Assembly: GCF_030252325.1 (NCBI RefSeq)
Contig: NZ_CP126981.1
Location: 124,001 to 188,000 of the forward strand
Origin: Candidatus Mycobacterium wuenschmannii
GTDB lineage: Bacteria; Actinomycetota; Actinomycetes; Mycobacteriales; Mycobacteriaceae
DNA length: 64,000 bases
Reading direction: 5' to 3'
The first letter of the stretch is position 1, and every line of letters starts with the position of its first letter. The notes under the pieces were generated by a model. It was not told the origin of the DNA, made no database searches, and saw only the letters and a program-made list of their open reading frames with translations. Positions 34,115 to 42,731 of the stretch are shown here, one piece after another. The position numbers and the translations under genes were made by a program.

Positions 34115-36376
34115 TCAGTGGTCGAGATGTAGGAGTGCCAACCACTGGCGCTGCATACCGCGTTCACCCGCGGTGGCGATCATGCCGGACGGGGCGAACA
34201 TCTTCGACGGTACCGGGTCGTCTTCGGACAGCGGCGGCCCGTTGCCGTGAATTGCCTTGACTATCACCGTGATTGCCGCGATCAGCACGATCAGCACCAC
34301 GGCCGCGAACAGGATCGACAGGGTGCCCTGGATGAAGGTGTTTCTGACGACGTCGGAGATCTGCTCGGGCGTCCTGGCCGATCCGAACGACGTCTTGCCC
34401 GCCGCTTCGGCCGCCACGTACTGCGCGTGTTGCGCCCAGTATCCGACGGCGGGATCGGCGGAGAAGATCTTCTGCCACGACGCGGTGAGTGTGACCGTCA
34501 GATCCCACACCAACGGCGCGCCGGGGATCCACGCCCACGTGAGGTAACCCTTTTTCACCACGATCACCGTGACGACGGTCAGCGCGATCGCGGCCAGCAG
34601 CTGGTTCGCGATACCGAACAGGGGGAAAAGCGTGTTGATTCCGCCCAGCGGATCGGTCACCCCCATCAAGAGGATGCCGCCCCACGCGCCCGCGACGGCG
34701 AGGCTGCACAGCCACACGCCCGGTCGCCAGCCCGGGTTCCTCAGCTTGGTCAGCGGTCCGCCGATATTGCCGAGCGCATCGGAGAGCATGAAGCGCGCGA
34801 CCCTGGTGCCCGCGTCGACGGCGGTGAGGATGAAGAGGGCCTCGAACATGATCGCGAAGTGATACCAGAAGGACTTCAGGTTCGACCCGCCCAGAAACCG
34901 TTGCAGCACTTCGGACATCCCGACCGCGAGGGTCGGCGCGCCGCCGGTGCGCGACACGATCGATTTCTCGCCGACGCTGGCGGCGGCCTCGGTGAGTTCG
35001 GCCGCTGTTGTCGAAGGTCCTTGCAGACCAAGGTGATTGACGTACGCGGCGGCGGTCGATGCGGTGCCGCCGGTGCGGGCGATCGGCGCATTGAGCGCGA
35101 AGTAGAGGTGCTGGTCGAGGATCGATGCGCTGATGAGTGCCATCACCGCGACAAACGACTCGGTCAGCATGCCGCCATAGCCGATGAGCCGCATCTGGCT
35201 CTCCTTTTCGAGCAACTTCGGAGTGGTGCCCGATGAGATCAGCGCATGGAATCCCGACAGCGCGCCGCACGCGATCGTGATGAACAGGAACGGAAACAGC
35301 GATCCGGAAAACACCGGTCCGCCACCGTGACCGGCGAAGTGGGACACCGCGGGCGCGTGCATGACCGGGTGGGCGACGCAGATGCCGACCGCCAGCAGGG
35401 CGATCGCGCCGACCTTCATGAACGTCGAGAGGTAATCGCGGGGAGCGAGGAGTAACCACACCGGCAGCACGGATGCGACAAACCCGTAGCCGACGATCAG
35501 CCAGGACACCGTCACCGGCGACAGGTTCAACCACGAAGCGCCCCAAGCCGTTTCGCTGACGTAGCGGCCGGATGCCACTGCGGCCATCAGCAGCACAAAG
35601 CCGATCACGGACACTTCGGTGACCCGTCCGGGACGCAGGAACCGCAGGTAGCACCCCATGAACACTGCGATCGGAATGGTCATCGCGATGGAGAACACGC
35701 CCCAGGGGCTTTCGGCCAGTCCGCGCACCACCACCAGGGCGAGCACCGCGATGATGATCACCATGATCACGAACGCCCCGACCAGGGCGGCCGCGCCACC
35801 GGTCGCACCGAGTTCGTCGCGGGCCATCTGACCGAGTGAGCGCCCGCGGCGGCGAGTCGAGATCCACAGCACCAGGTAGTCCTGCACCGCTCCGGCGAAC
35901 ACCGCGCCGACGACGATCCAGATGATGCTCGGCAGATAACCCATCTGGGTGGCCAGGACCGGTCCGACGAGCGGCCCGGCGCCGGCGATCGCGGCGAAAT
36001 GGTGGCCGAAGAGCACCCGCCGGTCGGTCGGCACGTAGTCAGTGCCGTCGTCGAAAACCTCTGCGGGCGTGGCATGGTCGTCGCGCGGTCGGACCACCTT
36101 GGTCTCGATCAATCGCGCGTAGAACCGGTATCCGATCACGTACGTGCAGATCGCCGCGACGACGAACCAGACCGCGTTGACGGACTCGCCGCGCACGAAC
36201 GCGATCATCGCCCAGGCCGCTGCGCCGACGACGGCGATCAGGCCGAAGAGGATCTTGTGGCGGGTGCCGATCGGTGAGCGGTCGATGATCGCCACCGGCG
36301 GCAGGTCGGCATCGGTGTGGACGTAGCTCAGGTGATCGTTGTCGACGTCGGGCGTGGGCTGCGGTGTTGCTACCAC
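34115..36376 (-). CDS. cstA: Carbon starvation protein CstA family (peptide/pyruvate transporter)
   Basis: 753 residues from GTG 36376 (AGGAGA six bases upstream). Very hydrophobic with about 16-18 membrane spans; N-terminal CstA core (FGHHFAAIAGAGPLVGPVLA, then QDYLVLWISTRRRG) and the C-terminal CstA domain are complete. Family members import peptides or pyruvate during carbon starvation. In M. tuberculosis the corresponding gene Rv3063 lies next to ligB, as here: the ligB stop side is 44 bp upstream. A frame extended to 36772 is antisense to ligB and is rejected. Confidence 0.95.
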   Translation of the reverse strand: MVATPQPTPDVDNDHLSYVHTDADLPPVAIIDRSPIGTRHKILFGLIAVVGAAAWAMIAFVRGESVNAVWFVVAAICTYVIGYRFYARLIETKVVRPRDDHATPAEVFDDGTDYVPTDRRVLFGHHFAAIAGAGPLVGPVLATQMGYLPSIIWIVVGAVFAGAVQDYLVLWISTRRRGRSLGQMARDELGATGGAAALVGAFVIMVIIIAVLALVVVRGLAESPWGVFSIAMTIPIAVFMGCYLRFLRPGRVTEVSVIGFVLLMAAVASGRYVSETAWGASWLNLSPVTVSWLIVGYGFVASVLPVWLLLAPRDYLSTFMKVGAIALLAVGICVAHPVMHAPAVSHFAGHGGGPVFSGSLFPFLFITIACGALSGFHALISSGTTPKLLEKESQMRLIGYGGMLTESFVAVMALISASILDQHLYFALNAPIARTGGTASTAAAYVNHLGLQGPSTTAAELTEAAASVGEKSIVSRTGGAPTLAVGMSEVLQRFLGGSNLKSFWYHFAIMFEALFILTAVDAGTRVARFMLSDALGNIGGPLTKLRNPGWRPGVWLCSLAVAGAWGGILLMGVTDPLGGINTLFPLFGIANQLLAAIALTVVTVIVVKKGYLTWAWIPGAPLVWDLTVTLTASWQKIFSADPAVGYWAQHAQYVAAEAAGKTSFGSARTPEQISDVVRNTFIQGTLSILFAAVVLIVLIAAITVIVKAIHGNGPPLSEDDPVPSKMFAPSGMIATAGERGMQRQWLALLHLDH

Positions 36377-36420
36377 TGCGTCTCCTGTCGTGGGGACACG
36401 CCGGATTGGGCGCTCGCAGC

Positions 36421-37956
36421 TTAGCCCGCGTACATGTCTCGCACGGTGTCGATTGTGTCGGCTTCCGCGGGCCCCTTGTCGTCGCGGTAGCGCAGCACCC
36501 GGGCGAACCGCAGCGCCAGGCCGCCGGGGTAGCGCGTCGACTTCTGCACCCCGTCGAGCGCGATTTCGACCACCTGTTCCGGCCGCACCGGCACGACGTA
36601 GCCGTCGGTGCCGTCGACGGCCAGCTCCGAGAACCGCGCCGTCTGCCACTCGAGCATCGCGTCGGTCATGCCCTTGAACGTCTTGCCCACCATGACGAGG
36701 TCGCCGCTGGCCGGGTCGCGCGCGCCGAGATGGATGTTGGACAGCTTGCCCTGTCGCCGTCCCGAACCCCACTCTACGGCGAGCACCACGAGATCCAGGG
36801 TGTGTACGGGTTTGACCTTGAGCCAGCCCGCCCCGCGCCGGCCCGCCTCGTAGGGTGCGGTCAGCGACTTGGCCATCACACCTTCGTGACCGGCTGCCAG
36901 TGTCGCCCTCAGAAACTCCTCTGCCGCAACGGGATCCGATGTGACCAAGCGGTCGACTCGGTTCTGCCGGGGCACGATCGCGTCGAGCGCCGCGGCCCGC
37001 TCGCTGGTCGGCGCGTCGAGCAGGTCGTCGCCGTCGCGGTGCAGGATGTCGAAGAAGAACACCGACAGCGGTTGCGCGGTGCGGGCGGCCGCGACGTCGA
37101 CCGAGCGGCCGAACCGCGACCCGGTGACCTGGAACGGATACGGCCGTCCGTCCGGACGCAGCGCGATGGCCTCGCCGTCGGCGATCAGGTCGCGGACCGG
37201 CAACGCCAGCGTCGCCTCGACCACCTCGGGCAGTCGGGCGGTGACGTCGTCGAGGCTCCGGGTGTACACGGTGACCTCGCCGCCGCAGCGGTGGATCTGC
37301 ACGCGGGCGCCATCCAGCTTCGCCTCGAAAACGCCCTTGCCGCCTAGCTTTTCGAGGGCCTCGCTGACGCCGGCCGCGGTTTGCGCCAGCATCGGCCCGA
37401 CGGGGCGCCCGACCCGCAGGGTGAACTCGTCCAGCGCCGCGATCCCGCCGCTCAGTCCCGCCGCCGCGACCGCGGGCAGGGCGCCGCCCAGCATCGCCGC
37501 GCGGCGCACGGCCGCGGCCGGCACGCCCGCCGCCGCGGCCACCGCGTCGGCCATCACGCCGATCAGCGCGCCCTGTCGCAGCTCGCCGGTCAGCAGGCGG
37601 CGCAGGAACGTCTGCTCGACTTCGGTTGCCGCCGAGAATAATTGGGCGAGTAGCTCGGCGCGCCTGGCCTGCGAACCCTTTCCCGACACCGCGCCGATGG
37701 CCGAGAGGGCGGCGTCGACGCCGTCAACGGTCAGACTGGCCGAGGCCGTGGGCGGCGGGATGGACCGCAGCGCTGCCCAACCCACACCGATCTGGCGCTG
37801 TGGCAGCTCGCCGGACAACCAGGCGACGACGATCGCCGCCAGGGCGGGTTCGGACGTGGCCTGGGCGAGCAACTCGGCAATCCGCGCGGTCTTGGCCTTC
37901 CGCGACGCCGAGCCGCCCACCTCGGTGGAAGCGGTCGCGACGTCGATCAGCAGCAC
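36421..37956 (-). CDS. ligB: ATP-dependent DNA ligase LigB
   Basis: 511 residues. N-terminal DNA-binding domain, then nucleotidyltransferase domain with the ligase motif [10 protein letters not shown] (adenylated Lys about 213), and an OB domain with [10 protein letters not shown] and GKTFKGMTD. Matches mycobacterial LigB (Rv3062), a non-essential ATP ligase besides NAD-dependent LigA. GTG start with AAAGGTGG upstream. In the same direction as cstA. Divergent from the SDR at 38054 across 97 bp. Confidence 0.95.
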   Translation of the reverse strand: MLLIDVATASTEVGGSASRKAKTARIAELLAQATSEPALAAIVVAWLSGELPQRQIGVGWAALRSIPPPTASASLTVDGVDAALSAIGAVSGKGSQARRAELLAQLFSAATEVEQTFLRRLLTGELRQGALIGVMADAVAAAAGVPAAAVRRAAMLGGALPAVAAAGLSGGIAALDEFTLRVGRPVGPMLAQTAAGVSEALEKLGGKGVFEAKLDGARVQIHRCGGEVTVYTRSLDDVTARLPEVVEATLALPVRDLIADGEAIALRPDGRPYPFQVTGSRFGRSVDVAAARTAQPLSVFFFDILHRDGDDLLDAPTSERAAALDAIVPRQNRVDRLVTSDPVAAEEFLRATLAAGHEGVMAKSLTAPYEAGRRGAGWLKVKPVHTLDLVVLAVEWGSGRRQGKLSNIHLGARDPASGDLVMVGKTFKGMTDAMLEWQTARFSELAVDGTDGYVVPVRPEQVVEIALDGVQKSTRYPGGLALRFARVLRYRDDKGPAEADTIDTVRDMYAG

Positions 37957-38053
37957 AACCCACCTTTACATGCCTGACCGACAACGTCATGCGTCACCGC
38001 GATAACGTGCAGCTAACCTGCGGGCGCTGCCCCGGACAAACAAGGAGGTTTGG

Positions 38054-38812
38054 ATGGAGATCAACGGCAAGAAGGTCATCGTGATCGGCGGTGCCTCGGG
38101 CATGGGCCGCGCGAGCGCCGAGCTGCTGCACGCCCGCGGTGCCAGCGTGGCGATTTTCGACCGGGAGGGCTCGGACGGCAAGGAGGTGGCGGCCGGCATC
38201 GGCGGCGACTTCTACCCGGTCGACGTCACCGACTTCGCCGCCACCGAGGAGACCCTCAAGACGGCCGCCGAGAAGCTCGGCGGGCTGCACGTCACGGTCA
38301 CCACCGCGGGCGGCGGCATCGGCAAGCGGACCATCTCGAAGACCGGTCCGCACGACCTCGAGTCCTTCCAGCAGACCATCGATCTCAACCTGATCGCCAC
38401 GTTCAACATCAGCCGGATCGCCGCGCACCTGATGAGCCAGAACGAGCCCGAGGACGAGGAGCGCGGCGTCATCATCAACACCGCCTCGATCGCCGCGTTC
38501 GAAGGCCAGATCGGGCAGGTCGCCTACACCGCTGCCAAGGCTGGGATCGCGGGAATGTGCCTGACCATGGCCCGTGACCTGGGGTCGGTGGGCGTCCGCG
38601 TGCTGGCGATCGCACCGAGCCTGTTCGCGACCGGGCTCACCAAGGGCATCCCGGACGAATTCGCAACGGCGCTGACCAAAGACGCGGCGTTCCCGAAGCG
38701 GCTGGGCCGCCCGGAGGAGTACGCCAAGCTGGTGGCCGCGATCGTCGACAACCCGATGCTGAACGGCCAGTGCCTGCGGCTCGACGCCGGCCAGCGCTTC
38801 GCCCCGAAGTGA
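38054..38812 (+). CDS. SDR family oxidoreductase, HSD10-like
   Basis: 252 residues. GGASGMG (13-19) and active-site YTAAK are present, the NNAG position reads TTAGGG. The order ASIAAFEGQIGQVAYTAAKAGIAGM and the closing LDAGQRFAPK are like 3-hydroxyacyl-CoA dehydrogenase type II (HSD10). AAGGAGG lies 6 bp before the ATG. It precedes fadE22 with a strong hairpin between them, so they are separately terminated; both fit acyl-CoA degradation. Confidence 0.93.
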   Translation: MEINGKKVIVIGGASGMGRASAELLHARGASVAIFDREGSDGKEVAAGIGGDFYPVDVTDFAATEETLKTAAEKLGGLHVTVTTAGGGIGKRTISKTGPHDLESFQQTIDLNLIATFNISRIAAHLMSQNEPEDEERGVIINTASIAAFEGQIGQVAYTAAKAGIAGMCLTMARDLGSVGVRVLAIAPSLFATGLTKGIPDEFATALTKDAAFPKRLGRPEEYAKLVAAIVDNPMLNGQCLRLDAGQRFAPK

Positions 38813-38825
38813 TGCGCTAGCGACG

Positions 38826-38859
38826 ACGCCTCCCGACCGACCACCCGGTTGGGAGGCGT
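38826..38859 (+). terminator. Hairpin terminator after the HSD10-like SDR
   Basis: Perfect nine-base stem ACGCCTCCC / GGGAGGCGT with a 16-base loop, 14 bp after the SDR stop. Lacks a U-tract, as usual for mycobacterial terminators. Confidence 0.6.
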
Positions 38860-38871
38860 TCCGCATTTAAG

Positions 38872-38877
38872 TACACT
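38872..38877 (+). promoter_or_regulatory. Candidate -10 of fadE22
   Basis: TACACT in the context AAGTACACTC. The same nine bases AGTACACTC recur at 41471-41479 in the DUF35/thiolase promoter. Fits the TAnnnT consensus of mycobacterial SigA promoters. Confidence 0.4.
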
Positions 38878-38919
38878 CTTTCCAAACCGGCCAATGGCGT
38901 CCTAGAGGAAGGCCCTGTC

Positions 38920-41085
38920 ATGGGTATCGCACTGACCGACGATCATCGCGAACTCGCCGACGTAGCCCGCGGGTTCCTCACGTCGCAGAAGGTCCGCGCG
39001 GCGGCGCGGGCGCTGCTGGACGCACCCGAGGAGAGTCGGCCGCCGTTCTGGCAGGGCATCGTCGAGCTCGGCTGGCTCGGCCTGCACATCGACGAGGAGC
39101 ACGGCGGCTCGGGGTTCGGGCTGCCGGAACTCGTGGTGGTCATCGATGAACTCGGCCGCGCGGTGGCACCCGGCCCATTCGTGCCGACCGTCATCGCATC
39201 GTCGATCATCGCCAAAGACGGTTCCGCGGAACAGAAGTCGCGGCTACTGCCGGGACTGATCGACGGAACTGTCACCGCCGGCATCGGACTGGGCGGCAGT
39301 GTCGGCGTCAGCAACGGCGTCGCCGACGGTGATGCCGGCATCGTGCTGGGCGCGGGGCTCGGCGACCTGCTGCTGATCGCGGCCGGCGATGACGTGCTGC
39401 TGATCGAGCGCGACCGGTCGGGCGTCTCGATCGAGGTGCCGGAAAACTTGGACCCGACCCGTCGCTCGGGGCGGGTGAAGCTGGTAAAGGTCAGCGTCGG
39501 CGACGACGACATCCTGTCCGGCGCCCACGATTCGGCGCTGGCGCGCGCCCGGACGCTGCTCGCCGCCGAGGCGGTCGGGGGAGCGGCGGACTGCGTCGAC
39601 TCCGCGGTCGACTACGCCAAGGTGCGTCAGCAGTTCGGCCGCACCATCGCCACCTTCCAGGCGATCAAGCACCACTGCGCCAACATGCTCGTCGCCTCGG
39701 AATCGGGCATCGCCTCGGTGTGGGACGCATCGCGGGCCGAGTCCGAAGACGAGGAACAGTTCCGGCTTGCCGCGGCTTCGGCTGCGGCACTGGCATTTCC
39801 AGCGTATGCGCGCAATGCGGAATTGAACATTCAGGTACACGGCGGTATCGGTTTCACCTGGGAGCACGACGCGCACTTCCACCTGCGCCGCGCGCTGGTC
39901 ACGACGGCGCTGTTCGGCGGCGACGCGCCCGCCGAGGACGTCTTCGACCGCACCTCCGCCGGTGTCACCCGGGAGAACAGCCTGGACCTACCGCCCGAGG
40001 CCGAGGAGATGCGGGCGCGGATCCACACGGAGGTCGCCGAGTTCGCCGGTCTGGAAAAGCAGGCGCAGCGCGACAAGCTGATCGAGACCGGTTACGTGAT
40101 GCCCCACTGGCCCAAGCCGTGGGGCCTGGCCGCAGATCCGGTGGAGCAGCTGGTGATCGAGGAGGAGTTCCGCGCCGCGAACATCAAGCGCACCGACTAC
40201 GGCATCACCGCCTGGGTGATCCTGACCCTGGTGCAGCACGGAACACCCTGGCAGATCGAGCGATTCGTCGAGAAGGCGCTGCGCAAGGACGAAATCTGGT
40301 GCCAGCTGTTCTCCGAGCCCGAAGCCGGTTCGGACGCGGCGTCGATCAAGACCAAGGCCACCCGGGTGGATGGCGGCTGGAAGATCAACGGCCAGAAGGT
40401 CTGGACCAGCGGGGCGCACTACTGCGCGCGCGGTCTCGCCACCGTACGCACCGACCCCGATGCGCCCAAGCACGCCGGCATCACCACGGTGATCGTCGAC
40501 ATGAACGCCCCCGAGGTCGAGGTGCGGCCGCTGCGTCAGATCACCGGCGGATCGGACTTCAACGAGGTCTTCTTCAACGACCTGTTCGTGCCCGATGAGG
40601 ACGTGGTCGGCGAGCCCAACACGGGATGGACGGTGGCGCGGGCGACGCTGGGCAATGAGCGAGTGAGCATCGGCGGCAGCGGGTCCTTCTACGCGGGTCT
40701 GGCCACCCAGCTGGTCGAGCAGGTCAAGGCGCAGCCAGATCGGTTGTCGGGTGGGCGAACTCGGGTGGGGGTCTACCTGGCCGAGGAGAACGCCCTGCGG
40801 CTGCTGAACCTACGTCGGGTCGCGCGCAGCGTGGAGGGCGCGGGCCCGGGGCCGGAAGGCAACGTCACCAAACTCAAACTGGCCGACCACATGGTGGAGG
40901 GCGGTGCGATCTCCGCGGCGCTGGCCGGACCGGAGACCGCGCTGTACGACGGGGCCGGCGCTTTGGCGGGCCGGCTGGTGATGAGCGCCCGGGCGATGGC
41001 CATCGCCGGCGGCACTTCGGAAGTGACCCGTAACCAGATCGCCGAGCGGATTCTCGGGATGCCGCGCGACCCGCTGATCAACTAG
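38920..41085 (+). CDS. fadE22: Acyl-CoA dehydrogenase, two-domain FadE22
   Basis: 721 residues made of two acyl-CoA dehydrogenase halves: residues 1-345 (NIQVHGGIGFTWEHDAHF near 300) and 365-721 (WCQLFSEPEAGSDAASI near 465; GGTSEVTRNQIAERILG at the end). Only the second half keeps the full flavin/active-site pattern. Length and architecture match M. tuberculosis FadE22 (Rv3061), adjacent to ligB there as well. Dehydrogenates an acyl-CoA with FAD and passes electrons to ETF; substrate unknown but two-domain FadEs often act on bulky or steroid-like chains. AGAGGAAGG precedes the ATG. Confidence 0.95.
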   Translation: MGIALTDDHRELADVARGFLTSQKVRAAARALLDAPEESRPPFWQGIVELGWLGLHIDEEHGGSGFGLPELVVVIDELGRAVAPGPFVPTVIASSIIAKDGSAEQKSRLLPGLIDGTVTAGIGLGGSVGVSNGVADGDAGIVLGAGLGDLLLIAAGDDVLLIERDRSGVSIEVPENLDPTRRSGRVKLVKVSVGDDDILSGAHDSALARARTLLAAEAVGGAADCVDSAVDYAKVRQQFGRTIATFQAIKHHCANMLVASESGIASVWDASRAESEDEEQFRLAAASAAALAFPAYARNAELNIQVHGGIGFTWEHDAHFHLRRALVTTALFGGDAPAEDVFDRTSAGVTRENSLDLPPEAEEMRARIHTEVAEFAGLEKQAQRDKLIETGYVMPHWPKPWGLAADPVEQLVIEEEFRAANIKRTDYGITAWVILTLVQHGTPWQIERFVEKALRKDEIWCQLFSEPEAGSDAASIKTKATRVDGGWKINGQKVWTSGAHYCARGLATVRTDPDAPKHAGITTVIVDMNAPEVEVRPLRQITGGSDFNEVFFNDLFVPDEDVVGEPNTGWTVARATLGNERVSIGGSGSFYAGLATQLVEQVKAQPDRLSGGRTRVGVYLAEENALRLLNLRRVARSVEGAGPGPEGNVTKLKLADHMVEGGAISAALAGPETALYDGAGALAGRLVMSARAMAIAGGTSEVTRNQIAERILGMPRDPLIN

Positions 41086-41116
41086 GCCTCGCCGCAGCGC
41101 TACGCTCGGCGACGGA

Positions 41117-41461
41117 TCAGGCCGGGGCGAATTGGGGCGCGCCGCCGGGGCCTGGCTCCGGCAATACTTCGACCCGCATCCCGCATCTCACCGAATCGGG
41201 TTCGCAGTCAACAATATTGGCCGCAACCTTGAGCCCGTCCTGCTCGGCGAGTTCGACCAGAGCGATGACGTATGGCGTCGGGATCTCGGGGTTGAAGGCG
41301 TGGTAGTTGATCGTGTAGGTGAACACGCTGCCCTGCCCGGAGACCGGCTTGGCCTGTAACGCGCCGCCGCAGTCCCGGCAGGTGTCGGCCGCGGGATGGA
41401 CCCAGTGTGCGCAGTTCTCGCAGTGCTCGATCTGCAGCTGAGAGGTCGCCTCGGTGGACAC
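41117..41461 (-). CDS. DUF35 OB-fold Zn-ribbon protein
   Basis: 114 residues from GTG 41461. A rubredoxin-like zinc ribbon (HCENCAHWVHPAADTCRDCG, four Cys) is followed by the OB fold (GSVFTYTINYHAFNP; PYVIALVELAEQ). DUF35 proteins partner thiolase-like enzymes as acyl-CoA-binding subunits, for instance in the ChsH2-Ltp2 retro-aldolase. It diverges from a thiolase-like gene, separated by 66 bp with a dyad. Not present at this place in the M. tuberculosis block as I remember it, so probably inserted with its partner. Confidence 0.9.
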   Translation of the reverse strand: MSTEATSQLQIEHCENCAHWVHPAADTCRDCGGALQAKPVSGQGSVFTYTINYHAFNPEIPTPYVIALVELAEQDGLKVAANIVDCEPDSVRCGMRVEVLPEPGPGGAPQFAPA

Positions 41462-41462
41462 G

Positions 41463-41486
41463 GGCAATACAGTACACTCAATTGCC
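41463..41486. promoter_or_regulatory. Divergent promoter dyad between DUF35 and thiolase-like genes
   Basis: GGCAAT-N12-ATTGCC dyad enclosing TACACT (41473-41478, candidate -10 of the plus-strand gene). May be a regulator site, perhaps for the double-GntR protein downstream. Confidence 0.4.
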
Positions 41487-41527
41487 TTGGGCTGGTGAGC
41501 AGCGGGTTGGTCTAACGGACGGCGCAG

Positions 41528-42721
41528 ATGAGCTACTTCGAAAAAGACGCGATCATTTCCGGCATCGGTATCTCCCGAATCGGCCGTCGCACCGGCATTC
41601 CCGGGCTCGAGCTGACAATGGAGTCGGTGCACGAGGCCATCGAGGACGCCGGCCTGACGCCGAGTGATATCGACGGGATCGCCACCCTCGGTGACACTCC
41701 CGCCGCCGAGGTCAACGCCGAACTGGGTATCCAAGCGGGCGACTGCGGGACGGGCTTCAATCACGGCGGTCTGCTGAATCCGGTGATCTCCGCGTGCCGC
41801 GCGGTCTCCGAGGGCCACGCGCGACACGTCCTCGTTTATCGGACGATCCAGATGCTGGGCGGCACGGTCCCGGTGAAGCCGGACGAGAATGCCGAACCAC
41901 CGCCGATGGCAAAGATGTTCGATCCCGTCGAGGGTGAGATTCCGCCCATTGTCGGGCCCATGGACGACGTTCAGGATCTTGTTGCCGCCCAAGCGTATTC
42001 GGCGGCGAATTGGCTGGCGCTGGTATGCCGTCGGCACATGGAGCTGTACGGCACCACCAAGGAACAGCTGGGCTGGCTGGCGGTCAACAGCCGGCGTAAC
42101 GCCGCGCTGAATCCCCGCGCGGTGTATCGCGATCCGATGACGATGGACGACTACCTGGCCGCGCGGCCGGTGTCGCTGCCGTTGGGGTTGCTCGACTGCG
42201 ACGTGCCGATCGACGGCTCGGTCGCGCTGGTTGTTTCCTCCGCCGAGTACGCCAAGGACTGTCCGCACCGGGCCGTCAAGGTCGAGGCGGTCGGTGGCAG
42301 CAACGGCGCGGGCGGCTGGTTCCACCGCGCCGACTACCCGAAGATGGCGTCCGCCGATGCCGCCGCGCAGATGTGGTCACGCACCAACCTGACGCCGGCC
42401 GACCTGCAACTCGCGGAACTTTACGACGGGTTCACCTTCCTCACTTTCGCGTGGCTGGAAGCGCTGGGCATCTGCGGTGACGGCGAAGCCGGACCGTTCG
42501 TCGAGGGTGCGGAGCGGATCGCACTGAACGGTGCGCTACCGCTGAACACCTACGGCGGCCAACTCTCGGCGGGACGGATGCACGGCTATTGGCTGCTGCA
42601 CGAGACCTGTCTGCAGTTGCGTGGCGAGGCGGGGGAGCGGCAGGTGACGCGTCGTCCCGAGGTCGCTGTCGCCGCGGTCGGCGGTGGACCGATCGCCGGA
42701 TGCATGTTGTTCACATGCTGA
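41528..42721 (+). CDS. Thiolase-like protein (SCP-x/Ltp2-type)
   Basis: 397 residues of the thiolase fold: SGIGISRIG at the start, a His-containing NTYGGQLSAGRMHGYWLLHE near 340, and closing GGGPIAGCMLF. Where thiolases have the nucleophilic Cys (N-x-C-x-S-G type) this protein reads FNHGGLL, so classical Claisen cleavage is doubtful. Ltp2-like retro-aldolases also lack that Cys and need a DUF35 partner, which is encoded divergently here. The GntR regulator follows after 10 bp. Plausible role: side-chain or ring retro-aldol cleavage. Confidence 0.88.
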   Translation: MSYFEKDAIISGIGISRIGRRTGIPGLELTMESVHEAIEDAGLTPSDIDGIATLGDTPAAEVNAELGIQAGDCGTGFNHGGLLNPVISACRAVSEGHARHVLVYRTIQMLGGTVPVKPDENAEPPPMAKMFDPVEGEIPPIVGPMDDVQDLVAAQAYSAANWLALVCRRHMELYGTTKEQLGWLAVNSRRNAALNPRAVYRDPMTMDDYLAARPVSLPLGLLDCDVPIDGSVALVVSSAEYAKDCPHRAVKVEAVGGSNGAGGWFHRADYPKMASADAAAQMWSRTNLTPADLQLAELYDGFTFLTFAWLEALGICGDGEAGPFVEGAERIALNGALPLNTYGGQLSAGRMHGYWLLHETCLQLRGEAGERQVTRRPEVAVAAVGGGPIAGCMLFTC

Positions 42722-42731
42722 ATCCGGTTGT

